From assembly GCA_033239525.1 (NCBI GenBank), contig BSYO01000019.1:8662592-8726591 (forward strand): a stretch of 64,000 bases of DNA. Direction: 5' to 3'. The notes under the pieces were generated by a model that made no database searches, was not told where the DNA came from, and saw only the letters and a list, made by a program, of their open reading frames with translations. Each line of letters begins with the position of its first letter. The first letter of the stretch is position 1. This DNA is from Nepenthes gracilis. Its lineage: Eukaryota > Streptophyta > Magnoliopsida > Caryophyllales > Nepenthaceae. Below are positions 55,215 through 63,904 of this stretch, piece after piece. The position numbers and the translations under genes are program-made.

Positions 55215-55530
55215 CTTAATGGACGGAGTGGATTACGTGTGTTGAGGCCGGAATGGTTTCCTTTGAAGCCGGAGTGCCTCTGCACTCTAAAAGGCGAAGT
55301 GAATTGCGTGTGCTCGAGGCCGGAGTGGCATTTTGAAGCCGGAGGCCGGAGTGGCATTTTGAAGCTGGAGTGCTTTTGGACTGCTTTTGCGTACTAACAG
55401 GCCGGAGGACATTTTGATTGCGGAGTGACTTTTGAGGCCGGAGTGACATTTTCAAAGATGGATTTTCAAAGCCGGAGTGACTTTTGAGGCCGGAGTGGAT
55501 TTTCAAAGCCGGAGTGCCTTTTGTACTCTC
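55215..55530 (+). repeat. CGGAGTG minisatellite in L-f 3'UTR
   Basis: Words such as GAGGCCGGAGTGACATT and AAAGCCGGAGTGCC. The block order follows L-b and L-c, with a local duplication of the CAAAGCCGGAGTG unit (about 55466-55513). Confidence 0.85.
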
Positions 55531-55758
55531 TCTTTAAATCTTTAATGCATTTAATTGCAAAAAAAAAAAAAGAAAAAAAAAAAAAACGTAGCTTTCGAGA
55601 TTGGCTATTTTCATGGTTTTTTTTCCCAAAAAAAAAAAAATTTCTTTCTTGCAGGACACGTTTCCAAGGGGAGTGGACCAATCTAGCCGATGGCTAATGA
55701 TGCTATCTTGAGCAGGCATTCCCATGGGTTCTTAGAGATGACAAATGAAGACATTGTG
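55531..55758 (+). other. L-f 3' extension, first part
   Basis: TTTAATGCATTTAATTGC, an A-rich run (about 55559-55586), a shortened unique segment, an A-run (55628-55640), TTTCTTTCTTGCAG, and then the GACACGTTTCC segment up to the O2 insertion. It resumes at 59038. Compared with L-c, part of the middle segment is deleted. Confidence 0.7.
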
Positions 55759-57254
55759 TTTTTTTTTTTGGTAAGTAAGTGTGTATTTTGGATTAACGGG
55801 AGAAATAATTTACAAGAAACTATGTTATAACTCCGAGTTTTTTGACTTGGAGTTAGAACATAAAACGTTAGGGCATACCCCGAGCGACTAGTATAGCAGA
55901 GAATACATCGGAAAACCTCTAAGAGGATCGCTCTAAAATAAATAGAAAATGAACGAAGTCATTTTACATAAGTAGACTCAACAAAAGTACTGCCCAAAAC
56001 CCAAGTACACCCCAGGTACAGGAGGCAGAAGATAGCTGCAACTCTCCCACCGCCGGCTGCTATACACCAGCAGCAACAAATTCACCGATCTTCAAAATCC
56101 AACCAGCACAGGGTGCGACAGTCAGCAATGGATCAACAGCCAGTAGACCACCAAATTAGATGCAGAGAGGCATCATAGACCAGCATACAGATATAGTGGC
56201 CATAACCAGGGCCATTAAATCACCAGCCACAGCCCCACAAAATTGGCCTCAAGATGATGCCTCCTTCTGTGACAGCATTGTGACAGCCTCATTAAAAGCA
56301 ACACTGTGTCAGCAGCAAAGAAGGCTTTACGGCACCTCCAACTTCAGAGTCTGCTCTTTACAGCAAGAACAGACCAATTTGCAACAAACAGGTCCCACAT
56401 CCAGCACCAAATATAAACAAAATCCAGTTCGTTCATCAGCTGCTCTCATCCAATAATAGCAAAGGTACTCTATCAGCACAACTTAAGATCAAAAGCAGCG
56501 TCCTCCAGCAACAGCAGGGGGAATCCATGTACAACCAGATGTGTGTCAAACACAAGAGGCAACACGGTGACAGCAGCAAAGAAAGGCTTTACAGCATCTC
56601 CTACATCAGTAGCTGCTCTTCACAGCAAATTCAGAGACTACACTCCACAAACAACAAGATTAGTTCCAATTTGCAGCCACAGCTACTGCTCGCATATGCC
56701 AACCAGCAGCATCACCCAAAAGCTACACGATCATCACTGGAAAACAGCATACCACATTAGAAGCATGGCATAGACCATACCACACAGATCCAGATTGAAA
56801 GCACCAGCACATTCCCAGGATTCCAAAGCCGAGGTATAATCAGCCGATGTGGTGGACATGATCAAATGCATTCATCATCCAACAACAGCCACCGACAAGA
56901 TCATAGATCAGCCTTAAAGTAATTATTCGAGGCAACACATTCATACAGCATTGAAAGAAGGCCAATGTCCAAAACAAGAACCTTCCCAGCTCCATTAGAT
57001 TAGCCAAAAACATGACCCAGGCTCTCAGCAACAGGGAATCATCCAAGAATTTTGCGGTAGCAAGAACCAGCATCTTCACTGAATAGCAGCAGAGAACCAA
57101 CCAGCTGAGCCATCAGCAACATCATACTAACAGACACTCATATTTCAGTCCAAAAAGCTCATTAAGATAGAGCATGAAATAGTACGAAAGCTTAATTATG
57201 GCAGAAGCCAAATCCCGGGAGCAAGACCCAGACAAAACTCCCAGCAGCAGGATC

Positions 57255-58892
57255 CTAGGAGCCAGAAGCGCCCCTGGATTTTCGAGAGGCTGTTTTTTTC
57301 TTTTTCCTTGGCTTAGTAATCTTCCAATCAGACTCAATACCCCTCAATTCATCTACCAAGGAGGAATTCGAGGGATATTTCAAAGAAATCTTCTTGATAG
57401 AGCTAGGGGTGAGCAAATACTCATCCAAATCCAAAGGGGGATGGTCATTTTCGGAATCAGGGGAATTAGGAGTCAAATCCTTCGACTGAGAATCCTGGGC
57501 ATCAACAAAACATCCAGAGTCATCTAAATGGTCACCATGGTGCCCATTGACAGCAGGTGAGATTGAAAGAGCACCCAGACCATGGTCACAAGAGGCAGAA
57601 TCCCGGGAAACAGGAGAGCTGGCAGAATGGTTCACAATAGGCAGAGGCACTAGACCAAGGTCAGATGAACCATGGATCATGGGCACCAGCACATCAGGGA
57701 GGGGATGACGGTCCACAGCATCCCCAATAGGAGAGCAACACATATTCCCAGAATTGGGAACACATCCTTCAGTCAGGTGCTCAGTGCAAGGCGCTTGATC
57801 CACAGGAGCAGATATGGGTGAATCAGCCGAGAGGTCACCAGCATCCTCATTAAGGAGAGGAATGGAGGAACCAGAACGAACAATTACATCACTTGTTTCA
57901 GGATGCCTAACACTATCCTTTTGATTACAATCGACAAGGACAGAATCTAAAGGTTGAGAAGTACCAGTGTGATTTTTAGCAGTCTTGGACAGACATTTAG
58001 TTTCCATATGACCAATCTGATGGCAACGAGCACAGCGAGTGGGCTTCCAGCTGTAAGCCACCTTCACTAGAGTAATTGCTTCAGAAGCGGGACAAGGTTG
58101 AACATCAATGGAACTGGGAAACGGCCCATCCACACCAATTTCCACACAAATCTTTGCAAAAGAAAGGTTTTCCATACGCCCAGTCCTGGGATCAATCTGA
58201 AGTGGGGTCCCGATCGCACTGGCCACCTAGCAAAGACCAGCAGTGGTCCACAATTCGAGTGGAATGTTTGACAACTTGATCCAAATTGGAAAACGCTTGT
58301 GCTCCTCTCTTGTCAATTCCATTCCTGGCGACCATCTCTTAAGAAAGATAGCCTTACCAAAGAACGTCCAAGGTCCGGTGCACAAGCATTTCGTCAGCAT
58401 CTCTTCAGATGGGAAACGAAAGAAGAAAAAGCCCCCTTCGTTGCCAGCGATTTGCTTGAGTCCGAAACGGCCCCATAATTTCATGGCTACTGTCTTGATA
58501 GCCATGAAGTGTGGAGGGGTGTTAAGAAAGTAGCCCACCAAGGTGTGGCCCCAAAAGATATTACCTTGCTCAATGACTTCAGGCGGGGGAGACAGAGCAC
58601 CGTCGGACGACATAGAGTCTTGGGGAGAGAAGAACTTCAACTCTGAGCATTGTCCAGAGCCATCCTTCTTGACAACGTCGGCCCAAGAGTTGGGATGAAC
58701 AACGGCGGTGACAGATTTGTCAACAGCGATCTTCGGGGTCGCAAGGGTTTCAGGAATAAGGGATTTTTGACTCTGGACCTGAGGCAGGGACGAGATGGGA
58801 TTCTCCACAGACGGAACAATGTCCGGTGGGGAGGTAGGAGGGGGACGGATGGGGGAGGCGGGCGCCGGAGGAGGAGCAGGGGAGTCGGCCAT
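57255..58892 (-). pseudogene. ORF1 protein of O2: DUF4283 plus CCHC knuckle, one nonsense codon
   Basis: About 545 codons from ATG 58892 (71 nt after the 5' hairpin) to the stop near 57255. The N-terminus is Pro/Ser-rich (PPPAPASPIRPPP). DUF4283 spans about residues 65-290: SWADVVKK, LKFFSPQD, GHTLVGYFLN, MKLWGRFG, GFFFFRFPS, IFLKRWSPG, IPLELWTTAGL, ASAIGTPLQID, FAKICVEIGVDGPFP. The only break is TAG at 58227-58229 in place of Trp (L-S-W-I-A-S in relatives). A C-x2-C-x4-H-x4-C zinc knuckle (CARCHQIGHMETKC) lies at about 57993-58034. The C-terminus is acidic, then basic (PRKKKKTASRKSRG), a possible nuclear signal. ORF1p binds element RNA; here it could have acted for its own RNA or in trans. 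Confidence 0.92.
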
Positions 58893-58963
58893 GGCCGACC
58901 ACGAGCGCCGTCGAAGACGGGAGGGGCGTTAGGTTCAAATTTCGAATTTTGAAATTCGAAAGT

Positions 58964-58991
58964 TAGAGAGAAGGAGGAGAACCTCTCTCTA
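58964..58991 (-). promoter_or_regulatory. LINE 5'-terminal hairpin (O2)
   Basis: Minus strand TAGAGAGAGGTTCTCCTCCT followed by TCTCTCTA. It lies about 46 nt inside the TSD and 71 nt before the ATG. Confidence 0.6.
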
Positions 58992-59037
58992 TAAAAGCTA
59001 GCCCCTGTGTTGCATAATTAATAATATCAAAATTTAT

Positions 59038-59406
59038 AATGAAGACATTGTGTATTTATGAAGCTGATTGATGCATCAATGAAGCTTGCCTATCCAATAT
59101 ACACACTGATGGATGATGAACACGTGATTTACTAAATGTCTCTTGTTCCCTTTTCTTCGTGGATGCATATTTCTGATTGACAAGACGACTTCCTTCAGCA
59201 AAAGAGATCTGTGACGGTTTAGTTTTTCGTAACCTGGATGAGAATTGCTATTCTGTTCTTTTGTACGTTTTCATAAATTGGTCTATGGTAGTGCTCGGGG
59301 TATGCCCTAGCGTGTTGTTCCACCTCTAAGTTGGCAAAACACTTGGAGGTTGAATATCGTTCTGTAAATTTTATTTAATTTATCTCATCTTACTTACCAA
59401 AAAAAA
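59038..59406 (+). other. L-f 3' extension, second part, with tail
   Basis: Starts with the right TSD copy of O2. It runs to GCTCGGGGTATGCCCTAGC, the stem TTCCACCTCTAAGT...ACTTGGAGGTTGAA, TTACTTACC and a short poly(A). Confidence 0.85.
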
Positions 59407-59421
59407 GCAACACCGCCCTTT

Positions 59422-59960
59422 AAGAGAACAAAGGTACTCCGGATATAACACGATGCCTCTTTGTCCAACGCGAGCAAGCACTCCGGATAAACGAACAAGC
59501 CACTCCGTCCAAGGCGGGCATAAACGGAAAAACGAACAAATATCCAAAGTCACTCCGTCCAAGGAACACAAGGGACTCCGGAATCTTTTTACGCAAGGTC
59601 ATTCCGGCCATTAAGCGAACAAAGCACTCGGGCATTAAGAGGACAAATGGGCACTCCCGACGTAATGATAAAAGCACTCTGGCCATTTAGAGCTCCAGAA
59701 TCAACATGCGAAGGGTCATTCCGGTTTTTGGAGCGAAAAAAGCCACTCCGGCCTTTAAGTGGGCAAAGACACTCTGGATAAAAAGCCACTCTAGAAAAGG
59801 CAAAAAGCACTCCGGATTTTTTTTTTTGGATAAAAAAAAACCACTTCGGCCTTTAAGGGGGCAAGGAACTCCGGAAAAAAGACCACTCCGGAAAATGGCA
59901 AAAAGCACTCCGGATAAGAAGTACTCCGGATTTTAAGAGGACAAGGCACTCCGGATAAAA
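59422..59960 (-). repeat. CACTCCG (minus-strand CGGAGTG) minisatellite in N10
   Basis: About 540 bp of CACTCCGG/CACTCCGT words, the reverse complement of the arrays in plus-strand LINEs. It shows that N10 carried the same type of 3'UTR. A-tract at 59819-59846. Confidence 0.85.
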
Positions 59961-61167
59961 TCTGCAGGAACCTCACTCGCAGGCAACCAACAGCATCAGC
60001 AATTTGCCCAACTAAATGAACATCATCTAAAACTGCCACTTAGATCCTGGCCCACCTAGACTATATAACAAAAAAAACAGGCTGTCACCCAACATCAGGA
60101 AACACCATTCCACCCACACCAAATCAGCAACTGCAGGGGCTGCTGCCATTCAGCCACAGCAAGCCTCCAAACCAGATTCAGCATCCTCAGCCTGTACACA
60201 ACACAACAGACTAGCTGCTGGAGACAACATCAGCCAACCAAATATTATATCAGCACCAAGAATTTTGGTCCAGCCCCAGACAATCAAGCCCCACCTATGC
60301 CAAAAAAAAAAACTGGGGAAATGATGTCAACACGGCAATTTCACACCAGTCAGTACCCAGCACCAAACTTCAGTAGACCCACTGCTGTAAACTGCATTTT
60401 ACCATCAGCATATTAGATTGGATCTAGCATCAGTAGCACCTGTGCAACTTCCAGCAAGTCATCAAAAAGATCTACAGCACCCTGCAGTAGCATCTCCCAG
60501 ACTGCAAGAGATAGGAGCCTCTGCCAGCACCCCAACATGCCAGAATCTAGTACTGCACAGATCCACAAAAGGATAACAGACACTAAAGGATATCTGATGT
60601 CAACCACCGCATCAATTCAGCAGGGTCAGCAACTGGTAGATCAGCAACAAGGCTACTGATATACCACAGAGCAGCAGTTCTGCTATTTTCAACTAGAGGA
60701 CAGCATCCAGGCAATCCACCAAAACTCGATTAACAAACTGCAATCTCTCCAGACTACATTAACAACTTCTTGCTCAGTTTGGCAACAAACCAATCTTCCA
60801 AGAATCCAGAATTCTATTGCCCTGGAAAACTTGTAGTTAATTTAGCAACCCAAAAGCAGGCGAATACAAAAGCACCAGAGGCACACTACATGAAAGATAT
60901 CTTAGTCCTGCAGCTCAAAGTTGACACTTCCATACCCCAGGTCATCAGACCTAGATTCCCAAAAGCCATCAACAACCTACAGCATCCCCGAACCAGCATG
61001 CTACGACCAAAATCCAGGAGAATCCGCGAAACAAGCACAACAAAAGGGGCAACAACTCTGCCATCCAAAATCCTCAAAGACAGCATTTACCATGCCCTAA
61101 TCAACCATATTCACCAAAAAAAAGGGGCAGCGTTATCCCATCCAGCTTTGCAATTATTCAGCTAGAT

Positions 61168-61699
61168 GCCCTCGCAGTTGGAATGCCCTCGCAGTTGGAT
61201 TGCCGTCTATATTGGCTCGGCCTGCTGCCCTGAACATTGAGGATGCTGTGCACAGAGGATTGCTTTGCCTGTTGTCCTGGCAGTCTGGGTTGCTGTTATG
61301 TCTTCTGGTAGGTCGACTTCAAACCTGCCCCCGGCTGTTTATATGCCTTGCTCAGAGCTGCCTGCTGATGTGTTGCATTGATCCAAACATTTTCGGGTTG
61401 CGCTGGTTGCTAACTTGAGTAAGATAAGTGGATGTTGAGGTTTCTTTTTTCCTTACATCTTGTTTTTATTTCCTTGTTTTTGGAGGGATTTCCCTTTGCT
61501 TAGTCAGTGGATTTACTAATAGATTTTAGGTTTACTCCATCCTTTCGTTATATTATATCGATGTTTTGGTTCACTTCTGTTTGGGGTATGCCCTAGCGTC
61601 TCTGTTCTAAATCCAAGTCGGAAAAACACTTGAAGATAGAACATGATTTTGTACAATTTTGTTTTTTTTCATTTATAAAATTACTTACCAAAAAAAAAA
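61168..61699 (+). mobile_element. Non-coding LINE derivative N11, TSD TATTCAGCTAGAT
   Basis: A 532-bp 5'-truncated insertion in O3 with a perfect 13-bp TSD (61155-61167 and 61700-61712). The tail is at 61580-61699: TTGGGGTATGCCCTAGC, the stem TTCTAAATCCAAGT...ACTTGAAGATAGAA, TTACTTACC and 9 A. A small repeat, GCCCTCGCAGTTGGA, is doubled at the 5' end. Confidence 0.9.
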
Positions 61700-61816
61700 T
61701 ATTCAGCTAGATAACAACCCAAGTGCAGTCCCTTCGAGAAAACAGGATTGAGAACACGAAAACCAGAAACAAACGCAGTCAACATTAAGACACTTCTGGA
61801 CAGTAGGAGGAGCAAA

Positions 61817-62041
61817 TCAACTCTTGCCTGGAGAGCCAAGAGAGATCTTAAAGCCTTTTTTCCTCTTCCTCTTTGATTTGGCATGGCTCCACTTACCATC
61901 ATTCACACAGTGGGTTTGTTTGTGGAGCACCTCTAGCTCACATCGCCCATCCGTATTAATTGAATGGAAATTGTGGAATTCCGCCACTAATTCATCCAAA
62001 TTGTAAAAGTGATTAAGATGAGAAATCGATAATAAGTTCAA
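61817..62041 (-). pseudogene. LINE ORF1 C-terminal fragment, O3
   Basis: Minus-strand frame of about 74 codons ending in KSKRKRKKGFKISLGSPGKS and a stop, the same kind of Lys/Arg-rich end as in O2 (KKKKTASRKSRG). The preceding part (LHKQTHCVNDGKWSHAKSK) is not recognised and no DUF4283 or CCHC is included. Its place just upstream of TGCTG-rich DNA repeats the O2 layout. Whether 62041 is a true truncation point is unclear. Confidence 0.5.
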
Positions 62042-62085
62042 TAAGGAACTTAGAAAATAAAAAATAATCTGCTAAAAAAAAAAAA

Positions 62086-62475
62086 CACAATGGGAATCTC
62101 ACTAATCCATTCATGTGCGTCACTAATTAGATGATGAGGCATTTGGCTACCTTAAGAGAGTCATCGTTACTCCTACTATTTACCAGTGTTTGGTTGAATT
62201 TCTTCACTTTGACATTCAGAGAACTGAGCAGAAATCACATTGCGTTAGCATTCTTAGGGACCATCGCAATGCTTTGTTTTAATTAAACAGTTGGATTCCC
62301 GTTGTCTGTATTAGTTCTGCGTCTGTTGTTCAATGACCGAGGAAGGCCCTCGAGGGAGCATTTCCAAGTCCGTCCCTCATACCAGCATGTGGCAGCCCAC
62401 TCCATCTACACTCTCACGCCAAGCCCACTCCTCGTACTAGCAGTTCGTCCCAACGACAATGAGATTCCGAAATCA
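62086..62475 (-). rRNA. 25S rRNA pseudogene, internal about 390 nt
   Basis: Plus-strand landmarks of reversed 25S: TGGGAATCTC-ACTAATCCATTC (62091-62112), GGCATTTGGCTACCTTAAGA (62138-62157), GAATTTCTTCACTTTGACAT (62196-62215), AGAAATCACATTGCGT (62229) and CAATGCTTTGTTTTAATTAA (62267-62286). Identity fades after about 62440 in the GC-rich expansion region. It lies farther 5' in the 25S gene than the fragment at 38714-39295, in the same orientation and in the right order. Transitions are common; not functional. Confidence 0.92.
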
Positions 62476-63469
62476 AAAGAGAACTTAAAATCGGAATAAA
62501 ATATTAAAATCAAAAGTATAATGAAATCCGGAGGCCAGAGTGGCCTTATGCCACTTAAAACCGAAGTAGTTTGTGCCATAGAAGGCTGGACTACTTGAAG
62601 TCCGGAATAGATAAAGTTGACCGGAACTTGTAAGGTTGACCTGCTTTAGAATATTGACCGGCTTGAGATTGTGATGTTGATCGGATATTGACTAGCGTCA
62701 AATGTTGACCAACCAAAGAGTTGGCTGGCCTTGAGAAAGGTTGACCAACCAGCATCAAATGTCAAACGATGGCCGACCCTGAGCACTGACCAAAGAATTG
62801 ACTAGAATAAATTAAGGGCAACTAAAGATAAGGACCAACTTTACTAATTACTTAGAATCTAACTAGACCCGAACTAAATGAAGTCAGTGAACCACCTCGT
62901 TGGCCGTCTGAAAAGAAGTATTAAAGTAAGCAGCTTAGACTACTTACTCCCACCTAACGTCTAAGAAGAAGTACCAGGTAAGTAGCTCACCCCCACTTAC
63001 TCCACATAACCTCTCCTCTTTATATACTCAGCTTCGATCGAGGAAGCAAGTATGAGCGACCGGCAAAAAGAACAGTAAGGAGTAGAGAAGGAGCAGTCTG
63101 TAAGGGTGGACGAACGACTGTCAGACAAGTATACCTCCCCGCTTTTAAGTTCATGGTTCAATGCATGTGTACACTCTGTTTTTAACCTTAGAATATTGCA
63201 AGTGAACTTCGGATGATCATTCTTTTAAGTTCGTTGCAAATGTGCCCAATTTTAAAAGTTTATGCTTTACAAATATACTTTCTTCTCCAAAGTTTCAACT
63301 TTAAAAACTACAAGTTTTCCCTTTCGATTTAAGTTAAATGTATGTCGTTTTAATTACTGTTCGATAAGTTGTATTCTGGTTCGAATGCATGCTTTCTACC
63401 GTCTGCTAAACTCATGTTTAAATTGGAGTACAAGAAAATGAAAAAGTAGACCGGCTTGTATGACACTTA
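62476..63469. other. Promoter- or LTR-like stretch without gene
   Basis: About 1 kb with no useful open frame. It contains seven TTGAC cores (TTGACC/TTGACT) between about 62615 and 62800, a TATA-like TTTATATACTC at about 63020, and purine-rich DNA after it. This resembles the U3-R part of an LTR or a plant promoter. No repeat partner is in the window, so a solo or truncated LTR cannot be proved. Confidence 0.4.
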
Positions 63470-63904
63470 CATTACCCAAATTTGAAACCGGCTTTATAAT
63501 ATATTTGAAATCGGCTTAAGTAAATATCGAAATTGGCCTTGCGCGTTAATTGAAACCGGCCTGGCATATTAATTTGAAACCGGCCTTGCATATTAATTTG
63601 AAACTGGCCAAGAATAATTGAAATCGGCCTTGTATTTATAATTTTGAAACTGGCCAAGAATAATTGAAATCGGTTTTGTATTACAATTGAAACCGGCATT
63701 TACACGGTAATTTCGAAACCGACCTTGTATCGTAAATTTGAAATCGGCATTTGCACGGTAATTTTGAAACCGACATTTGCACTGTGATTTTGAAATCGGC
63801 CTTGTATCGTAATTTTAAAACCGGCATTTATACGGTAATTTCAAAATCGGCCTTGTATCGTAATTTTGAAACCGGCATTTGCACTGTGATTTCGAAACCG
63901 GCCT
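63470..63904. repeat. About 30-bp tandem repeat (GAAACCGGC family)
   Basis: Some 14 units with the core TTTGAAACCGGC/TTTGAAATCGGC followed by TTGTATCGTAA or ATTTGCACGGTAA, at steps of about 25-33 bp. It ends directly at the 5' hairpin of L-g. Confidence 0.85.

Larger units (their letters stand above)
55759..59037 (-). mobile_element. Full-length ORF1-only LINE derivative O2 (minus), TSD AATGAAGACATTGTG
   Basis: A 3.28-kb insertion in the L-f 3'UTR with a perfect 15-bp TSD (55744-55758 and 59038-59052). On its own strand it has about 46 nt of leader, the 5' hairpin (58964-58991), ATGGCCG at 58892, ORF1 to 57255, about 1.36 kb of TGCTG-rich non-coding DNA, the tail with stem GTTCTAACTCCAAGT...ACTCGGAGTTATAAC, and poly(A). 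ORF2 is absent although both ends are complete. It is the innermost level of a nest and so among the youngest insertions. Confidence 0.92.
53769..59406 (+). mobile_element. LINE copy L-f, 5'-truncated (interrupted by O2), TSD GCAACACCGCCCTTT
   Basis: A 5'-truncated LINE starting in the RT C-terminus, with a perfect 15-bp TSD (53754-53768 and 59407-59421). It holds ORF2 to 55111, an A-rich stretch, the CGGAGTG array, the 3' extension with A-runs, and (after O2) the tail at 59289-59406. Without O2 it is about 2.36 kb. It is the least damaged autonomous-type copy here. Confidence 0.92.
53224..60008 (-). mobile_element. LINE derivative N10 (minus; split by L-f), TSD CAACTARATGAACATC
   Basis: The outer pieces 53224-53753 and 59422-60008 form a minus-strand element with a 16-bp TSD (53208-53223 and 60009-60024, one mismatch). 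The tail is at 53224-53345 (poly(T), GTAAGTAAGTA, reversed stem). Next come CAG-rich DNA and an array of CACTCCG words, which is CGGAGTG on its own strand. About 1.1 kb without coding homology. Confidence 0.8.
53043..62085 (-). mobile_element. ORF1-containing LINE derivative O3 (minus; split by N10 and N11)
   Basis: After removing N10 (53224-60008) and N11 (61168-61699), the pieces 53043-53223, 60025-61167 and 61713 to about 62072 form one minus-strand element: an ORF1 C-terminus (61817-62041), about 1.4 kb of CAG-rich (TGCTG-rich on its own strand) non-coding DNA, then the tail and poly(T) at 53043-53051. This is the layout of O2. Its right end meets a poly(A) (about 62074-62085) and the 25S piece. 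That poly(A) may be the N8 poly(A) displaced by insertion of O3 at the end of N8. Confidence 0.7.

Noticed and set aside
63470..63904. CRISPR-like array
   Set aside because: Repeats are imperfect, there are no unique spacers of fixed length, and the context is plant nuclear DNA. It is a minisatellite.
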